A stretch of 64,000 bases of DNA, from contig CALMIO010000008.1 in assembly GCA_937864035.1 (NCBI GenBank), positions 124,001 to 188,000 of the forward strand, given 5' to 3'. Under the pieces are notes generated by a model, which ran no database searches, was not told the DNA's origin, and was given only the letters and a program-made list of their open reading frames with translations. Position numbers and translations under genes: made by a program. Below, one piece after another: positions 18,764 through 28,407 of this stretch. The first letter of the stretch is position 1. Each line of letters begins with the position of its first letter. This DNA comes from an uncultured Pseudomonadota bacterium (lineage in GTDB: Bacteria > Bdellovibrionota_C > UBA2361 > CALMIO01).

Positions 18764-20050
18764 TTATTGAGAAGCCATAAATCCACTATTATTTTTTCTT
18801 CCAAAAAGCTTTCCAAACCATCCCCCATTACCTCCATCTCCAGAACCGCCCCCCGAATCAGCTTGGGGCGCAATCCTCTCTTGAGAATTTAATGATATAA
18901 TACCCAATTCGCGGCTAATGCTTTCAAGAACCTGCCTAGTATTTTTTTGCCCCATACTATAAAGAGTACGTCCTGAGCCCGGCCAAAAAGCCGCTTTAGG
19001 ATCGTTCGGTACCGGAGGCAGGCGCCAAGGAGCTTCTCCCAAGTTGTGTGCTGGCTCTAATTCAGTAGCAATTTGCGAAACACCTAACAAAACTCCGGAA
19101 TATGGGTTTACCAAAAACAAAAGACGATCAACGCTGCCAATTAAGGTTTTTATAAAAGTCAAATATAGATCGACCGCAGTTAAACCAAGTATCGTGTCAT
19201 CAATCACGAACAACACAATATCGGCATTGCGCAAAATAGTTCCTGTCGCTGGCCCTAACCGGCCGGCAGTATCAACAATAATCACATCTGACATTACTCT
19301 AGCAAGTTCAATAATTCTCTGAGTAATCGCCATGCTATCGGTATGACAAACAAGATCCATGGATTCAGCCATTCTATCAGGAGGCATTAAAACTGAAACT
19401 TCGTTGCTTACTGACACCAAAGCGTCTTTTAAGGATTCGCGAGAGATTTCGCGACTGCCATTGAGCCAAGCGCTAACAACCCGCGCTTCAGATCCATTTA
19501 CCGTTAAAGAGCGGCTTAAATCGCGGGTCTCAACGTCCATATCCCACAAAATTGCCCGCTTATTATAAACGCTACACACTTCGCCTAGCGCGGCGGCAAT
19601 AGAAGTAGCGCCAACGCCTCCTTTAGCATGAGTTATTGCTATTAACTTACCTTCGCGAGTTCTACCCTCGCGACGGAATTCAGCATGAATCGCGACCAAC
19701 TCTTGTAAAAAATCCAATGGACTAGCGCTGTCGGGAAATACCTTTCTGACACCTGCCGAATGGGCGGCGCGAAACGCTCCACCGCCGTACTGCTCGTCGC
19801 TAACGAACATGATGATATGTAACCAAGGCATAACTGACATTGATTGGCGTGCGATAACAATTGCTTTTTCAGCCAAACCAGAACCAAGCACTAAAACATC
19901 AGCGTCTTGTAAACGCTCGGCAAAATCTTTTTCGCCAACAAGTTTAACGCGCAGATCGAGCATCTCCATATCGCTTTGGTTAAAAGACTCTATCCGTTTC
20001 GCGCAAAACGCTTGTTGTTCTGTGGTACTATCTACTATTAAGAGTTTCAT
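18764..20050 (-). CDS. cpaE: Tad pilus localisation ATPase TadZ/CpaE
   Basis: TadZ/CpaE is a MinD/ParA-like ATPase that sets the polar position of the Tad pilus. The first ~125 residues form an atypical receiver-like domain (LLIVDSTTEQQAFCAKRI, VLVLGSG). The MinD fold begins with the deviant Walker A HAKGGVGATSIA (Lys143), followed by LWDMDVETRD and VIIVDTAGRLGPAT. The C-terminus is Gly-rich and ends in a short basic segment. It is the first gene of the minus-strand operon, and the 175 bp to rarA must hold divergent promoters. Confidence 0.9.
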   Translation of the reverse strand: MKLLIVDSTTEQQAFCAKRIESFNQSDMEMLDLRVKLVGEKDFAERLQDADVLVLGSGLAEKAIVIARQSMSVMPWLHIIMFVSDEQYGGGAFRAAHSAGVRKVFPDSASPLDFLQELVAIHAEFRREGRTREGKLIAITHAKGGVGATSIAAALGEVCSVYNKRAILWDMDVETRDLSRSLTVNGSEARVVSAWLNGSREISRESLKDALVSVSNEVSVLMPPDRMAESMDLVCHTDSMAITQRIIELARVMSDVIIVDTAGRLGPATGTILRNADIVLFVIDDTILGLTAVDLYLTFIKTLIGSVDRLLFLVNPYSGVLLGVSQIATELEPAHNLGEAPWRLPPVPNDPKAAFWPGSGRTLYSMGQKNTRQVLESISRELGIISLNSQERIAPQADSGGGSGDGGNGGWFGKLFGRKNNSGFMASQ

Positions 20051-20224
20051 AAAAGATTAGGTATGAATTCTAATCGGCAATCTTCGGAAAAACCATAAGT
20101 GGAAGTCATAAAAGAAACTCGTAAAAATTACCTTGAAAACTAATTTGCCTAGTTTTTGATTCAAATGCTAGAGTAATGATTCAACAAAGCAAAACGAAAC
20201 TGCGTTTTATTTAATTCTTTTTCC

Positions 20225-21484
20225 ATGCCACAACCTTTAGCAGATAAGTTAAGGCCTCTTGCGATAGAGAATTGCGAATTGTCGAATATTAGTGATCCCG
20301 AATTGATTAGGATTTTAACTAATAAAGAAATTCAAAAGCCACCTATCAATTCAATGATCTTCTGGGGACCTCCAGGTTCAGGCAAAACCACTCTGGCAAG
20401 ATTGATCGGCAAACAATCAGAAGAGCAATTTATTGAATTATCAGCCACAGATTGCGGCGTCAAAGAGATTCGCGAAATAATAACAACTATAGAGCAAAAC
20501 AAAAAGTCAACTATTGTTTTTCTTGATGAAATTCACCGCTTTAATAAAAACCAACAAGATATCTTGTTGGCTAGTGTTGAAAAAGGTTTATTAACTCTCA
20601 TAGGTGCTACCACTGAAAATCCTTCCTTTTACATCAATCAAGCTTTGATTTCACGGGTTAGAATAATTCAGTTTTTCTCTCTTAATCATGAAAGTTTGCA
20701 AAGAATTTTGGACAGAGCAGCCAAAATTTTAAACATTACTATTGAACCATCCGCCAGTTCAGTCTTACTTGAACATTCAGGAGGTGACGCTCGTAAACTA
20801 TTAAATATCCTTGAAAGAATCTCTATTGATTGCGCGGACAATATCGCTATTAGTAGTGATACGCTCAAAACAAAACTCCCTAAAGAGCGGACATTGTTTT
20901 ATGATCGACAAGGCGAAGAGCATTACAATCAAATTTCGGCTTTTCACAAAAGCTTGCGAGGCTCGGATGTCAACGCCGCTCTTTATTGGTGCTTTCGCAT
21001 GATCGAAAGCGGCGAAGATCCAAGGTATTTGCTCCGTAGAATGCTTAATTTTGCTGCCGAAGATATCGGCAACGCTGACCCAAGAGCCTTGCAACTGGTG
21101 GTAGCAGCAGCTCAAGCTCATGACATTATGGGACTGCCTGAATCAAAAATAGTGCTTGCCCAGTGCGTCGCTTATCTCGCCACCGCTCCAAAATCAAACG
21201 CCAGCTATGTCGCGCTTCAGAAGACATTAAATGCCATTAAACAACATCCTAAAGCCGAAGTACCATTACAACTAAGAAACGCACCAACTCAACTAATGAA
21301 ATCTTTAGGATATGGAGAAAACTACAGCTATCCACATAACTTTGACAACGCTTATATTGGCGGAATCCAATATTTGCCAAAACAAATAAAAGATCCAATT
21401 TTTTACGAACCGGTTGAAAGAGGTTATGAAAAAACGATCTTAGAAAGAATGAGATATTGGGAAAGTATCAAACACAAGAATTAA
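20225..21484 (+). CDS. rarA: Replication-associated recombination protein A (RarA/MgsA AAA+ ATPase)
   Basis: RarA is a clamp-loader-related AAA+ ATPase acting at stalled replication forks. Walker A is [12 protein letters not shown] (near residue 48-56), Walker B is [15 protein letters not shown], sensor 1 is [10 protein letters not shown], and an arginine-finger region follows (ALISRVRI). The C-terminal part has the MgsA-specific [29 protein letters not shown] and the ending typical of the family ([23 protein letters not shown]). At 419 aa it is of normal length. It is convergent with smc (31 bp). Confidence 0.95.
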   Translation: MPQPLADKLRPLAIENCELSNISDPELIRILTNKEIQKPPINSMIFWGPPGSGKTTLARLIGKQSEEQFIELSATDCGVKEIREIITTIEQNKKSTIVFLDEIHRFNKNQQDILLASVEKGLLTLIGATTENPSFYINQALISRVRIIQFFSLNHESLQRILDRAAKILNITIEPSASSVLLEHSGGDARKLLNILERISIDCADNIAISSDTLKTKLPKERTLFYDRQGEEHYNQISAFHKSLRGSDVNAALYWCFRMIESGEDPRYLLRRMLNFAAEDIGNADPRALQLVVAAAQAHDIMGLPESKIVLAQCVAYLATAPKSNASYVALQKTLNAIKQHPKAEVPLQLRNAPTQLMKSLGYGENYSYPHNFDNAYIGGIQYLPKQIKDPIFYEPVERGYEKTILERMRYWESIKHKN

Positions 21485-21515
21485 AAAAGTGGTTACCAGT
21501 GATTCCGTTACCAAG

Positions 21516-24500
21516 TTAAGCAACCTTGCTGTAAGCCTCTTGCAAAGAAACAGAAATTGTTTTAGAAACGCCCGCTTCTGGCATTGTAACACCAATAAGT
21601 TTTTGAGCGTTAGCCATTGTAAGCTTATTGTGAGTAATAAATAAAAACTGGGTTGTTCGTTTCATGCCGTTAATCAATTCCAAAAAACGCCCTAAGTTGG
21701 CATCGTCCAAGGGCGCATCAACCTCATCTAACACACATAACGGACTTGGTCTTTCTAAAAACATGGCAAAAATCAGAGAAATAGCCGACAGAGCTTTTTC
21801 GCCTCCCGATAAAAGCTCAAGGTGTCGAAGTTTTTTACCGGGTGGACGAACAGCAACTTCAATTCCGCTCTCTAAAGGATTAGCAGGATCAGTAATTGTT
21901 AATTCTGCCGAGCCTCCGCCAAAAACTTTTGGAGCAAGAATCGAAAAATTCTTGCGAATTGCCACGAAGCTTTTTTCAAAACGCTCCCGGCAAAGAGCAA
22001 CCAAAGCATCAATAGTCTCTTTCAGATGAGAAAGAGCGTTTTTTAAATCCTCGCTATGAGAGGTTAATTCTTCTAATCTGGCATTTTCTTTTTCATAGAG
22101 TGAAATTGACTCTGGATCAACTTCCCCCTCCTTTGCCAGACGAGCACGCAACCTTAAAAGCTCATCTTGTAAAATCTCTCTATTTTGCAAATCTAACTCT
22201 TGTCGTTCGACAGATTGAAAACTATTACCGTTCGAGGTTGAGTCAAATTTATCTTTTATCTCAACCCCATAACGGGCAAAGTAACTCTCTCGTAAATTAT
22301 GTATTTCAAGTTTGTTTTTCTCTATTTCAATCTGATACTCTCGCTCTTCGGCAGAAAGCAAATCTAATTCTCGTCGCAGTTCAATAGCTCTCTCATATTG
22401 AGCATGTTGCTCTGAATGGAGGGTGCGTCTGTTATGCGTTAGTGAGTCGATTTCAGCTGTGACAAGTTGCTGTCTGTTCACAATCGGCGCCAATTGATTT
22501 TGTAGCCGCTTGTTGACTACGCCGAGCAATTCTTGCTCTTTCGCCGTATAAGTCTCTAATTTGATCCTGTTATCCTCTAGTTTGCCTTCAATTTCGACAA
22601 ACAGCCTCTCAATTTCATGAAGATTAAAATTATTCGAATGAATTTGCGATTCAATTTCTCCGTGGTTTTTAAGAGCCGCTGTTAGTTCAATCTGGTAAAC
22701 GCTACTTTCGCTTAAGGCGACATCTTGCCGCTCCTTCGTAGTCTTTAACTGCTCTCTAATTTTTGCGAGCTTTTCCCGTTCTCCATCCAAATGCAACTCT
22801 AATTTCGCTTTTTCAGCCAATAAACTATCTCGAGTTGAAATCAAAGTTAGACGATCTTCTTCATTGAATCTAGTATAAACAACCGTGTTCCACCGGCAAA
22901 CAACTCCGTCGGTAGTGACCATGCAAATTTTCTCAATATCAGAGCGCGCCACACCAGAGTTTTGTAGTTTTTCAAAAAAACTGATTGCATCTTCAACTGT
23001 TAAACAATGATAAAAATTAGCCAATAAGCTATCAAGTGTTGGCAAAAATTTCGGATCAACCTCTATCAAATCAATTAACCTTGAGGAACCAACAATGCGT
23101 TCTAACTCTATTGGCAACTCAACAAAGTTTGTGCTAGTAGTTTCAGTTTTTTTGAGCAAAGAGATTTTTTGCCTTAAATCTTCAGGAGAAAATTCTTCAA
23201 CAAGCTTAGCATTTAAAAGCTCTCGCAACGCTACTTGAACAATTCTCGCATTATTTTTGGAGACTTTAAGCAGATCGCTAAAATAAAAGTCGTTGCTATT
23301 TATATTTTGGCGAACAGTCAACAACTTTTCTTGGAGCCCTTGGATATCAGAATCTAACCGCGCAATTTCTTTCTCTGTCAAATTTACTGAAACTACGAGC
23401 TCACTCTCAAGATCTTTTTGCTCAGTTAATTGATTGGTTAGAGAAACTATAGAATCTTTCTTGGTTTCTCCCCGATCTAAATCTTCAATCAATAAACGCG
23501 AATTATCTAAGGCAAGTTTCAGATCTTTATTATGTTGAATTAACTGATACTTTTTTGCTTCTAACTCAAGTTTACGAACCTGCTCTCGCTTAGCGCTTTC
23601 ATTTAAGGAGCTGATGTTTTCCCTTAACTGAGAAAGTTTAAACTCATTTTCAGCCAAAGTCCTTTCTATTTTGAGATGTTGTTCTTTTAATTGATCTTGC
23701 TCAAAACGCTTCTGCTCTATCTGCTGATCAATTGTTTCAAAAGACTTTAGCAGTTGCTTTTCAAAACCAGAAAGTTTTTCCAATTCAAGCCGAACCTGTT
23801 CTAATTTTTGATTAACTTCTATATTCTTCTCTCTTCTATAAGCTTCCCTAGCAAAAAGAGAGTGCAAATCGGCAGTAGTTAAAATGGTGTCAACTTCAAA
23901 TAATCTGTTTTTTAAAGCATCTCTGTCCTTTGCCCTCATAGCTTGCCTACGCAAAACCGCAACTTGCCTAGATAATTCGCTAATAATATCAGTAAGTCTA
24001 AGCAAATTCTGCTCGGTCTCTTCGAGCCTACGACGCGCAGCTGATATCTTATCCCTAAAACCAGCAACCCCAGCGGCTTCTTCTAAAATCAATCTAATCT
24101 CTTCCGGTTTAGAAGTAATAATTCGTGACACCTCTCCTTGCGCAATAACCGCGTAACTTTTTGAACCAATGCCAATCGCGCGAAATAGATCCTTAATATC
24201 TCGCAAACGACAAGGAACTTTGTTGATTAAAAATTCGGATTCTCCATCACGATAAAATCGCCTCGTTACTTGAATTTCATTGACTCCCTTGAGCCAAGCA
24301 AAACGACTAGCCAAACCAGTAGAGTTATTAAAGTTTTTGCTATTATTGGCGTGATCTTGGAAACCTTGGCTTAAAAACCCCTCGCCAACTGGTTGCGATT
24401 GTAAAAATTGTAAATTTTTTTGAGAATTTTCGTTGTCAACTTTTCTAGATGGTGTTACTTCCGAAGAGAGCTGATCGGCTAAATTCAGTGAGGCAGTGGC

Positions 24501-24833
24501 TTTTTCAAGCTCTATCAAAATCTCCTCGATCCGCAAATCAGGTTCAGCTATATCATCAAAAATGTCGCTTTTATCTGTTCTAATCGTTAGAATTACTTCC
24601 GCAAGCCCGAGTGGACGATGTTTCTCTGTACCATTAAAAATAACATCCTCTAAAAGATCGCCCCTTAATTGGCTAGCTCGATTTTCTCCTAAAACCCAAC
24701 GAATCGCGTCAACTAAGTTTGATTTGCCACAACCATTTGGTCCAACAACCGCCGTTAAGCCTGCCTCAAGGGGCAAACTTAACCTCTCCATAAATGATTT
24801 AAAACCGAAAATTTCTAACTGACTTACAATCAC
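21516..24833 (-). CDS. smc: Chromosome segregation protein SMC
   Basis: SMC is the condensin ATPase that organises and segregates the chromosome. The N-terminal head has IFGFKSFMERL and Walker A VVGPNGCGKSNLVDAI. Long coiled coils (about 250-490 and 640-930) flank a hinge near 530-635 with LPIELERIVGSSRLIDLIEVD. The C-terminal head has the ABC signature LLSGGEKALSAISL and Walker B LCVLDEVDAPLDDANL. The 1105 aa length is slightly short for SMC, mainly in the coils. The start is GTG at 24833. scpA and scpB are not in the window. Confidence 0.96.
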   Translation of the reverse strand: MIVSQLEIFGFKSFMERLSLPLEAGLTAVVGPNGCGKSNLVDAIRWVLGENRASQLRGDLLEDVIFNGTEKHRPLGLAEVILTIRTDKSDIFDDIAEPDLRIEEILIELEKATASLNLADQLSSEVTPSRKVDNENSQKNLQFLQSQPVGEGFLSQGFQDHANNSKNFNNSTGLASRFAWLKGVNEIQVTRRFYRDGESEFLINKVPCRLRDIKDLFRAIGIGSKSYAVIAQGEVSRIITSKPEEIRLILEEAAGVAGFRDKISAARRRLEETEQNLLRLTDIISELSRQVAVLRRQAMRAKDRDALKNRLFEVDTILTTADLHSLFAREAYRREKNIEVNQKLEQVRLELEKLSGFEKQLLKSFETIDQQIEQKRFEQDQLKEQHLKIERTLAENEFKLSQLRENISSLNESAKREQVRKLELEAKKYQLIQHNKDLKLALDNSRLLIEDLDRGETKKDSIVSLTNQLTEQKDLESELVVSVNLTEKEIARLDSDIQGLQEKLLTVRQNINSNDFYFSDLLKVSKNNARIVQVALRELLNAKLVEEFSPEDLRQKISLLKKTETTSTNFVELPIELERIVGSSRLIDLIEVDPKFLPTLDSLLANFYHCLTVEDAISFFEKLQNSGVARSDIEKICMVTTDGVVCRWNTVVYTRFNEEDRLTLISTRDSLLAEKAKLELHLDGEREKLAKIREQLKTTKERQDVALSESSVYQIELTAALKNHGEIESQIHSNNFNLHEIERLFVEIEGKLEDNRIKLETYTAKEQELLGVVNKRLQNQLAPIVNRQQLVTAEIDSLTHNRRTLHSEQHAQYERAIELRRELDLLSAEEREYQIEIEKNKLEIHNLRESYFARYGVEIKDKFDSTSNGNSFQSVERQELDLQNREILQDELLRLRARLAKEGEVDPESISLYEKENARLEELTSHSEDLKNALSHLKETIDALVALCRERFEKSFVAIRKNFSILAPKVFGGGSAELTITDPANPLESGIEVAVRPPGKKLRHLELLSGGEKALSAISLIFAMFLERPSPLCVLDEVDAPLDDANLGRFLELINGMKRTTQFLFITHNKLTMANAQKLIGVTMPEAGVSKTISVSLQEAYSKVA

Positions 24834-24886
24834 GTTATTTTACAAGAGAAGGTTAAAAAATTTTTCAGCTTTCAATATAAAATATA

Positions 24887-25339
24887 CTAAGCATTACTCG
24901 CGGTGGTTTCTTTAATATCCTTCAGCAACCAACCATCAGACAAAGAAAAGACCCATTCTTGGGTCTCATACCTATCCTGCACTATAAAAACGGGCACATC
25001 ATAATATTTTATCTTTGCTCGAACGAAGGCTTGTCGAGAATCGGGTGAAAAATCAAGAAAATCAACTTTACCCTCTAGCAAGCGACGAGTTTCACTGCTC
25101 ACGATCAAATTAGGAAGTAAACGATTTTTCTCTTCGGGCAAAACCAATCCGGACAAAGTTGTCTTATTACCCCAATAACGAAGATCGTTAAATTCTTTGA
25201 GCTGTTTTTGCAAAGCAGCTTGCCGATCCGCCGGAGAAAGACCGAGTTCTTTGACTGCGGATATCGTCGGCGCCAAAAAGCACCCCGAAAACACCATTAT
25301 TATTCCAGAAAAAAGAGCTATTTTAAGAATTTGACGCAT
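24887..25339 (-). CDS. Predicted lipoprotein of unknown function
   Basis: From the ATG at 25339 the 150 aa product has a signal peptide with lipobox (VFSGC, Cys near residue 20). The mature part is soluble, with DRYETQEWVFSLSDGWLLKDI at the end. That segment resembles the final strand pair of small NTF2/cystatin-like periplasmic domains, but this is only an impression. The start is chosen because an AAAGGT Shine-Dalgarno lies about eight bases upstream; an in-frame upstream start at 25360 would spoil the signal peptide. It follows smc on the same strand. Confidence 0.65.
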   Translation of the reverse strand: MRQILKIALFSGIIMVFSGCFLAPTISAVKELGLSPADRQAALQKQLKEFNDLRYWGNKTTLSGLVLPEEKNRLLPNLIVSSETRRLLEGKVDFLDFSPDSRQAFVRAKIKYYDVPVFIVQDRYETQEWVFSLSDGWLLKDIKETTASNA

Positions 25340-25617
25340 GAAAATTACCTTTAGTACCAAAACACAAGTCTAAGATAAAATAATGTTTAGATCAAAACCA
25401 GATGAATTCTACTATTCCTTAAGAAACCTTAAATACTTTGTCGTTATCAGCAAAACAACAACTCCTATTATTAGCATAAACTTTTAGCTTTTCTAATAAG
25501 TTAGCGATAAAAGCATCTGTTAAAGTATCACAACAATCAACCTGCTAACCTCTCAAACTTTTCATCAGTTCACGAATGTTGCTAAAAATAAACTAATAAA
25601 TCTCCTAAATCCAACAT

Positions 25618-25684
25618 AAAAAAATTGCTCTAGAGATTTCGCAGGTAATCTAATCAAAGAAACCCATCAAAACCCCTAGAGCAA
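25618..25684 (-). ncRNA. Candidate small structured RNA or second terminator
   Basis: On the minus strand, TTGCTCTAG (25684-25676) and CTAGAGCAA (25633-25625) form a perfect 9-bp stem around a 42-nt loop, followed at once by a run of seven T. A stem plus T-run marks a transcript end. The long loop is unusual for a simple terminator and could be the 3' end of a small RNA starting in this spacer. No homology to a known RNA family is recognised. Confidence 0.3.
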
Positions 25685-25710
25685 CTCTACACAGCAACTA
25701 AACAAAGATA

Positions 25711-25740
25711 AAAAACTAAGCGGCGCTCAGTGTCCGCTTA
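25711..25740 (-). terminator. Rho-independent terminator of the basic-protein gene
   Basis: Read on the minus strand, TAAGCGG (25740-25734) pairs with CCGCTTA (25723-25717) across a 10-nt loop and is followed by GTTTTTT. It begins about 12 bp after the stop of the gene at 25752-26135. Stem, spacing and T-run fit an intrinsic terminator. Confidence 0.75.
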
Positions 25741-25751
25741 AGCTCTATTGC

Positions 25752-26135
25752 TTATCTTCGTTTTGAACTTTTTTTAGTTGCGGATTTGCTACGGCTTGAA
25801 AACTTTGTTTTAGTTTTAGTAGTCACAGCAGACTGCTTAAGACCACCTTTTTTAAAACCAAATTTAGTTCCGGTAACATTCCTATAAGGTCTAAAGTCAG
25901 TTAACATAGTTTGAAATGTGGCTACCTTAGCTGCAGCTGGAGTAAACTGTACTGATCTAGCTGTTCCTTTAACATGTCTTCTCTTTAAAAGATTTTCACG
26001 AGCATATTTCATAATTAAAGGTTTTAAGGTTGCCGGGCTTACTCTCGTTTTCTCTTGAATTTGACGAACAGTAAACCACTTACCAATATGCCGAGTAATT
26101 TCAGCATCTACTTTTGCTCTTACAGATTGTGCCAT
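25752..26135 (-). CDS. Small basic protein: helix-turn-helix-like head and H1-like Lys/Ser tail
   Basis: The 127 aa product has two parts. Residues 1-65 look like a winged-helix/HTH unit (WFTVRQIQEKTRVSPATLKPLIMKYARENLL). From about residue 95 the tail is nearly all Lys, Arg, Ser, Thr and Ala (KTKFSSRSKSATKKSSKRR), like bacterial histone-H1-like proteins. DNA or RNA binding, perhaps nucleoid-associated, is likely. The gene stands alone with its own terminator, which fits an abundant single-gene transcript. I know no named family for this combination. Confidence 0.65.
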   Translation of the reverse strand: MAQSVRAKVDAEITRHIGKWFTVRQIQEKTRVSPATLKPLIMKYARENLLKRRHVKGTARSVQFTPAAAKVATFQTMLTDFRPYRNVTGTKFGFKKGGLKQSAVTTKTKTKFSSRSKSATKKSSKRR

Positions 26136-26288
26136 TTTAATAAAATAAAAAAATAAAGTTAAATTAAATGCGTTGTCGCGATTATGGATATAACACCACT
26201 TCGCATATTACACAATGGGTATATTAAATATTTTTAATCTTAACTCAGTGTTCTATAAAGGAACTTGAGACACCCGTTACTATGTTTT

Positions 26289-26693
26289 TTACTCTGACTT
26301 ATGAATATTTTCGTTAATCCAGTTCACAACTTCGGTTGTTGAGGTGCCTGGCAAAAACAACTCCTTAACTCCTAACTTTTTCAAGGCTAAAACATCATCT
26401 TTAGGAACAATACCGCCGCCAAAAACAACTATATCTTCTGCTGAACGCTCTTTAAGAGCATTCAGCAAATCAGGAAAAAGAGTCATATGTGCCCCAGATA
26501 ATATACTAAGACCAATACAATCAACATCTTCTTGAATAGCAGTCGTAACCACATTCTCAACAGTTTGATGCAGACCCGAATAAATAACCTCCATACCAGC
26601 ATCGCGCAGGGCGCGCGCTATTACTTTTGCGCCTCGATCATGCCCATCTAAACCTATCTTCGCAATTAAAACCCGAATTGGTCTCTTAGACAT
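26289..26693 (-). CDS. Methylmalonyl-CoA mutase, cobalamin-binding C-terminal subunit
   Basis: This is the separate B12-binding domain of a two-part methylmalonyl-CoA mutase, which interconverts methylmalonyl-CoA and succinyl-CoA. At 134 aa it is one Rossmann-like domain with the base-off signature DGHDRGAKV (His ligates cobalt), then GLSILSGAH and [12 protein letters not shown]. It lies 32 bp downstream of the catalytic subunit in the same operon. Split mutases of this kind are known in archaea and several bacterial phyla. Confidence 0.93.
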   Translation of the reverse strand: MSKRPIRVLIAKIGLDGHDRGAKVIARALRDAGMEVIYSGLHQTVENVVTTAIQEDVDCIGLSILSGAHMTLFPDLLNALKERSAEDIVVFGGGIVPKDDVLALKKLGVKELFLPGTSTTEVVNWINENIHKSE

Positions 26694-26725
26694 AAAAATA
26701 AAATATCAATTTGCCTCTTCGAAAA

Positions 26726-28393
26726 CTACTCAAAACCAGGATCAGAATATATACCAAATGTCTCTCTAAGTATATCAGAATACTCTCCTAGGGTTAAACC
26801 ATTATCCACTGCTTCTATTAACTCCGGCATTATATTGCCGCCTCTTTTTAAAACATCTTCAAAAGCACGCCTAGCAGAGAGGTACTTCTTTGAATCACGC
26901 GACATCTTAAAAGATGCCGTTCGTTTAGCTTGCACCTCTTCTGCCTGATAATCAATATTTAATATAGGAATCTCTTGTTGTTCAAGTTCGTCAACAAAGC
27001 AATTGACACCAACTATCGATTCTTCCAAGCGATCAAGTCTCTGCTGAAATCGGTAAGCGGCCTCAGAGATCTCTTTTTGCGGAAACCCAATTTCCACAGC
27101 TTTCAACATTCCACCAAGCTGATCAATCTTAGAAATATACTCCATAGCTTCGGCTTCTATCTGATCAGTAAGCTGTTCGACATAATACGAACCGCCTAGC
27201 GGATCAATCGTATTAGTGACGCCGCTCTCAAAAGCTATAATTTGTTGAGTGCGAAGAGCCACTTTAACAGCCTCCTCAGTGGGCAAAGAAAGAGTCTCAT
27301 CCATTGAATTAGTATGAAGTGATTGAACCCCACCGAGTACGGCGGCCATGGCTTGCAACGCCACCCGGGCAACATTATTGACCGGTTGTTGAGCTGTTAA
27401 ACTAACTCCAGCTGTTTGAGCATGAGTTCGCAATCGCATTGATTCCTCTTTTTTAGCTTGAAAACGATCTCTCATCAAATTAGCCCAAATTCGGCGCGCC
27501 GCTCTAAATTTAGCAATCTCCTCAAAAAAATCATTATGCACGTCAAAAAAGAAAGAGAGTCGTGGAGCAAATAGATCAACATCTAGTCCGCGCCCCAATA
27601 GCTCTTCTACAATGGCGATTCCATCTGCTATCGTAAAAGCTAGCTCCTGAACCGCAGTCGCGCCAGCTTCTCTAATATGATACCCACTAATGCTGACTGG
27701 ATTAAACTTTTTCGCATTTTTTGCGCAAAACTCAATAATATCGCAATTTAGCTTTAAAGACGGGGGAGGTGGCACAATCCACTCCTTTTGCGCTATAAAT
27801 TCCTTCAGCATGTCATTTTGTATGGTGCCTCCTATAAGATCCCATGAAACGTTTCGTCTGCGAGCAACAACAAAGTACATAGCCAAGGCAATCGGAGCAG
27901 TCGCATTGATTGTCATTGATGTTGTAACAGCAGTCTGATCTATACCAGCAAAGAGCCTCTCCATATCATCTATGGTCGCGACGCTAACCCCTTCGCGTCC
28001 AACTTCGCCGCGAGCGCGCAGGTGATCAGGGTCGTATCCCATTAAACTAGGCATGTCAAAGGCGGTAGAAAGACCGGTTTGACCATGTTCTAAAAGATAT
28101 TTAAAGCGTTTATTAGTATCCTCAGCCGAACCAAATCCGGCAAATTGGCGCATTGTCCACAATCTGCCACGATACATAGTGGGCTGAACGCCTCGAGTAA
28201 AGGGAAACTCCCCGGGAAATCCTAATTTATCTGCGTAATCAGCCGAAACTTCCCCTTCAGGAGCGCCTAAAGGCACTTGCTCGCGAAAACTAATCGAAAA
28301 AAACTCTTTTTTTCTCTCTTTTTGGGTAGCATAGGTTGATCTTAGCCATTCAGTATATGAGAGAGATTTCTTATTCAAAGAAGACTTATTCAT
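26726..28393 (-). CDS. Methylmalonyl-CoA mutase, large (catalytic) subunit
   Basis: The 555 aa protein is the TIM-barrel acyl-CoA mutase domain. Diagnostic segments are [21 protein letters not shown] (here [19 protein letters not shown]), [36 protein letters not shown], and [13 protein letters not shown] near the end. The B12 domain is absent here because it is encoded by the next gene. The [12 protein letters not shown] and HTNSMDE segments favour methylmalonyl-CoA mutase over isobutyryl-CoA or ethylmalonyl-CoA mutases, though substrate is not fully fixed by sequence. Likely operon: HIT, crotonase, large subunit, small subunit. Confidence 0.94.
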   Translation of the reverse strand: MNKSSLNKKSLSYTEWLRSTYATQKERKKEFFSISFREQVPLGAPEGEVSADYADKLGFPGEFPFTRGVQPTMYRGRLWTMRQFAGFGSAEDTNKRFKYLLEHGQTGLSTAFDMPSLMGYDPDHLRARGEVGREGVSVATIDDMERLFAGIDQTAVTTSMTINATAPIALAMYFVVARRRNVSWDLIGGTIQNDMLKEFIAQKEWIVPPPPSLKLNCDIIEFCAKNAKKFNPVSISGYHIREAGATAVQELAFTIADGIAIVEELLGRGLDVDLFAPRLSFFFDVHNDFFEEIAKFRAARRIWANLMRDRFQAKKEESMRLRTHAQTAGVSLTAQQPVNNVARVALQAMAAVLGGVQSLHTNSMDETLSLPTEEAVKVALRTQQIIAFESGVTNTIDPLGGSYYVEQLTDQIEAEAMEYISKIDQLGGMLKAVEIGFPQKEISEAAYRFQQRLDRLEESIVGVNCFVDELEQQEIPILNIDYQAEEVQAKRTASFKMSRDSKKYLSARRAFEDVLKRGGNIMPELIEAVDNGLTLGEYSDILRETFGIYSDPGFE

Positions 28394-28407
28394 TGCTAAG
28401 AATCAAT

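Larger units (their letters stand above)
25340..25751. other. Intergenic region (412 bp) with two hairpin structures and no convincing gene
   Basis: The spacer between the lipoprotein gene and the basic-protein gene holds two hairpins on the minus strand, entered separately: a terminator next to the basic-protein gene and a long-loop hairpin followed by a T-run. A 34-codon ORF on the plus strand (25383-25487) has no ribosome site or recognisable product and is not called. The promoter of the lipoprotein/smc side must lie here too, but I cannot place it. Confidence 0.5.

Noticed and set aside
25383..25487. A 34-codon plus-strand ORF in the 412-bp spacer
   Set aside because: No ribosome site, no similarity and biased Ile/Thr/Lys content expected by chance in AT-rich DNA.
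26244..26269. Bulged hairpin after the small mutase subunit as a terminator
   Set aside because: Two short helices with a bulge and no T-run; too weak to call.
26726..28393. Cobalamin riboswitch upstream of the mutase operon
   Set aside because: The region before the HIT gene is only ~125 bp and shows no B12-box-like sequence that I can recognise.
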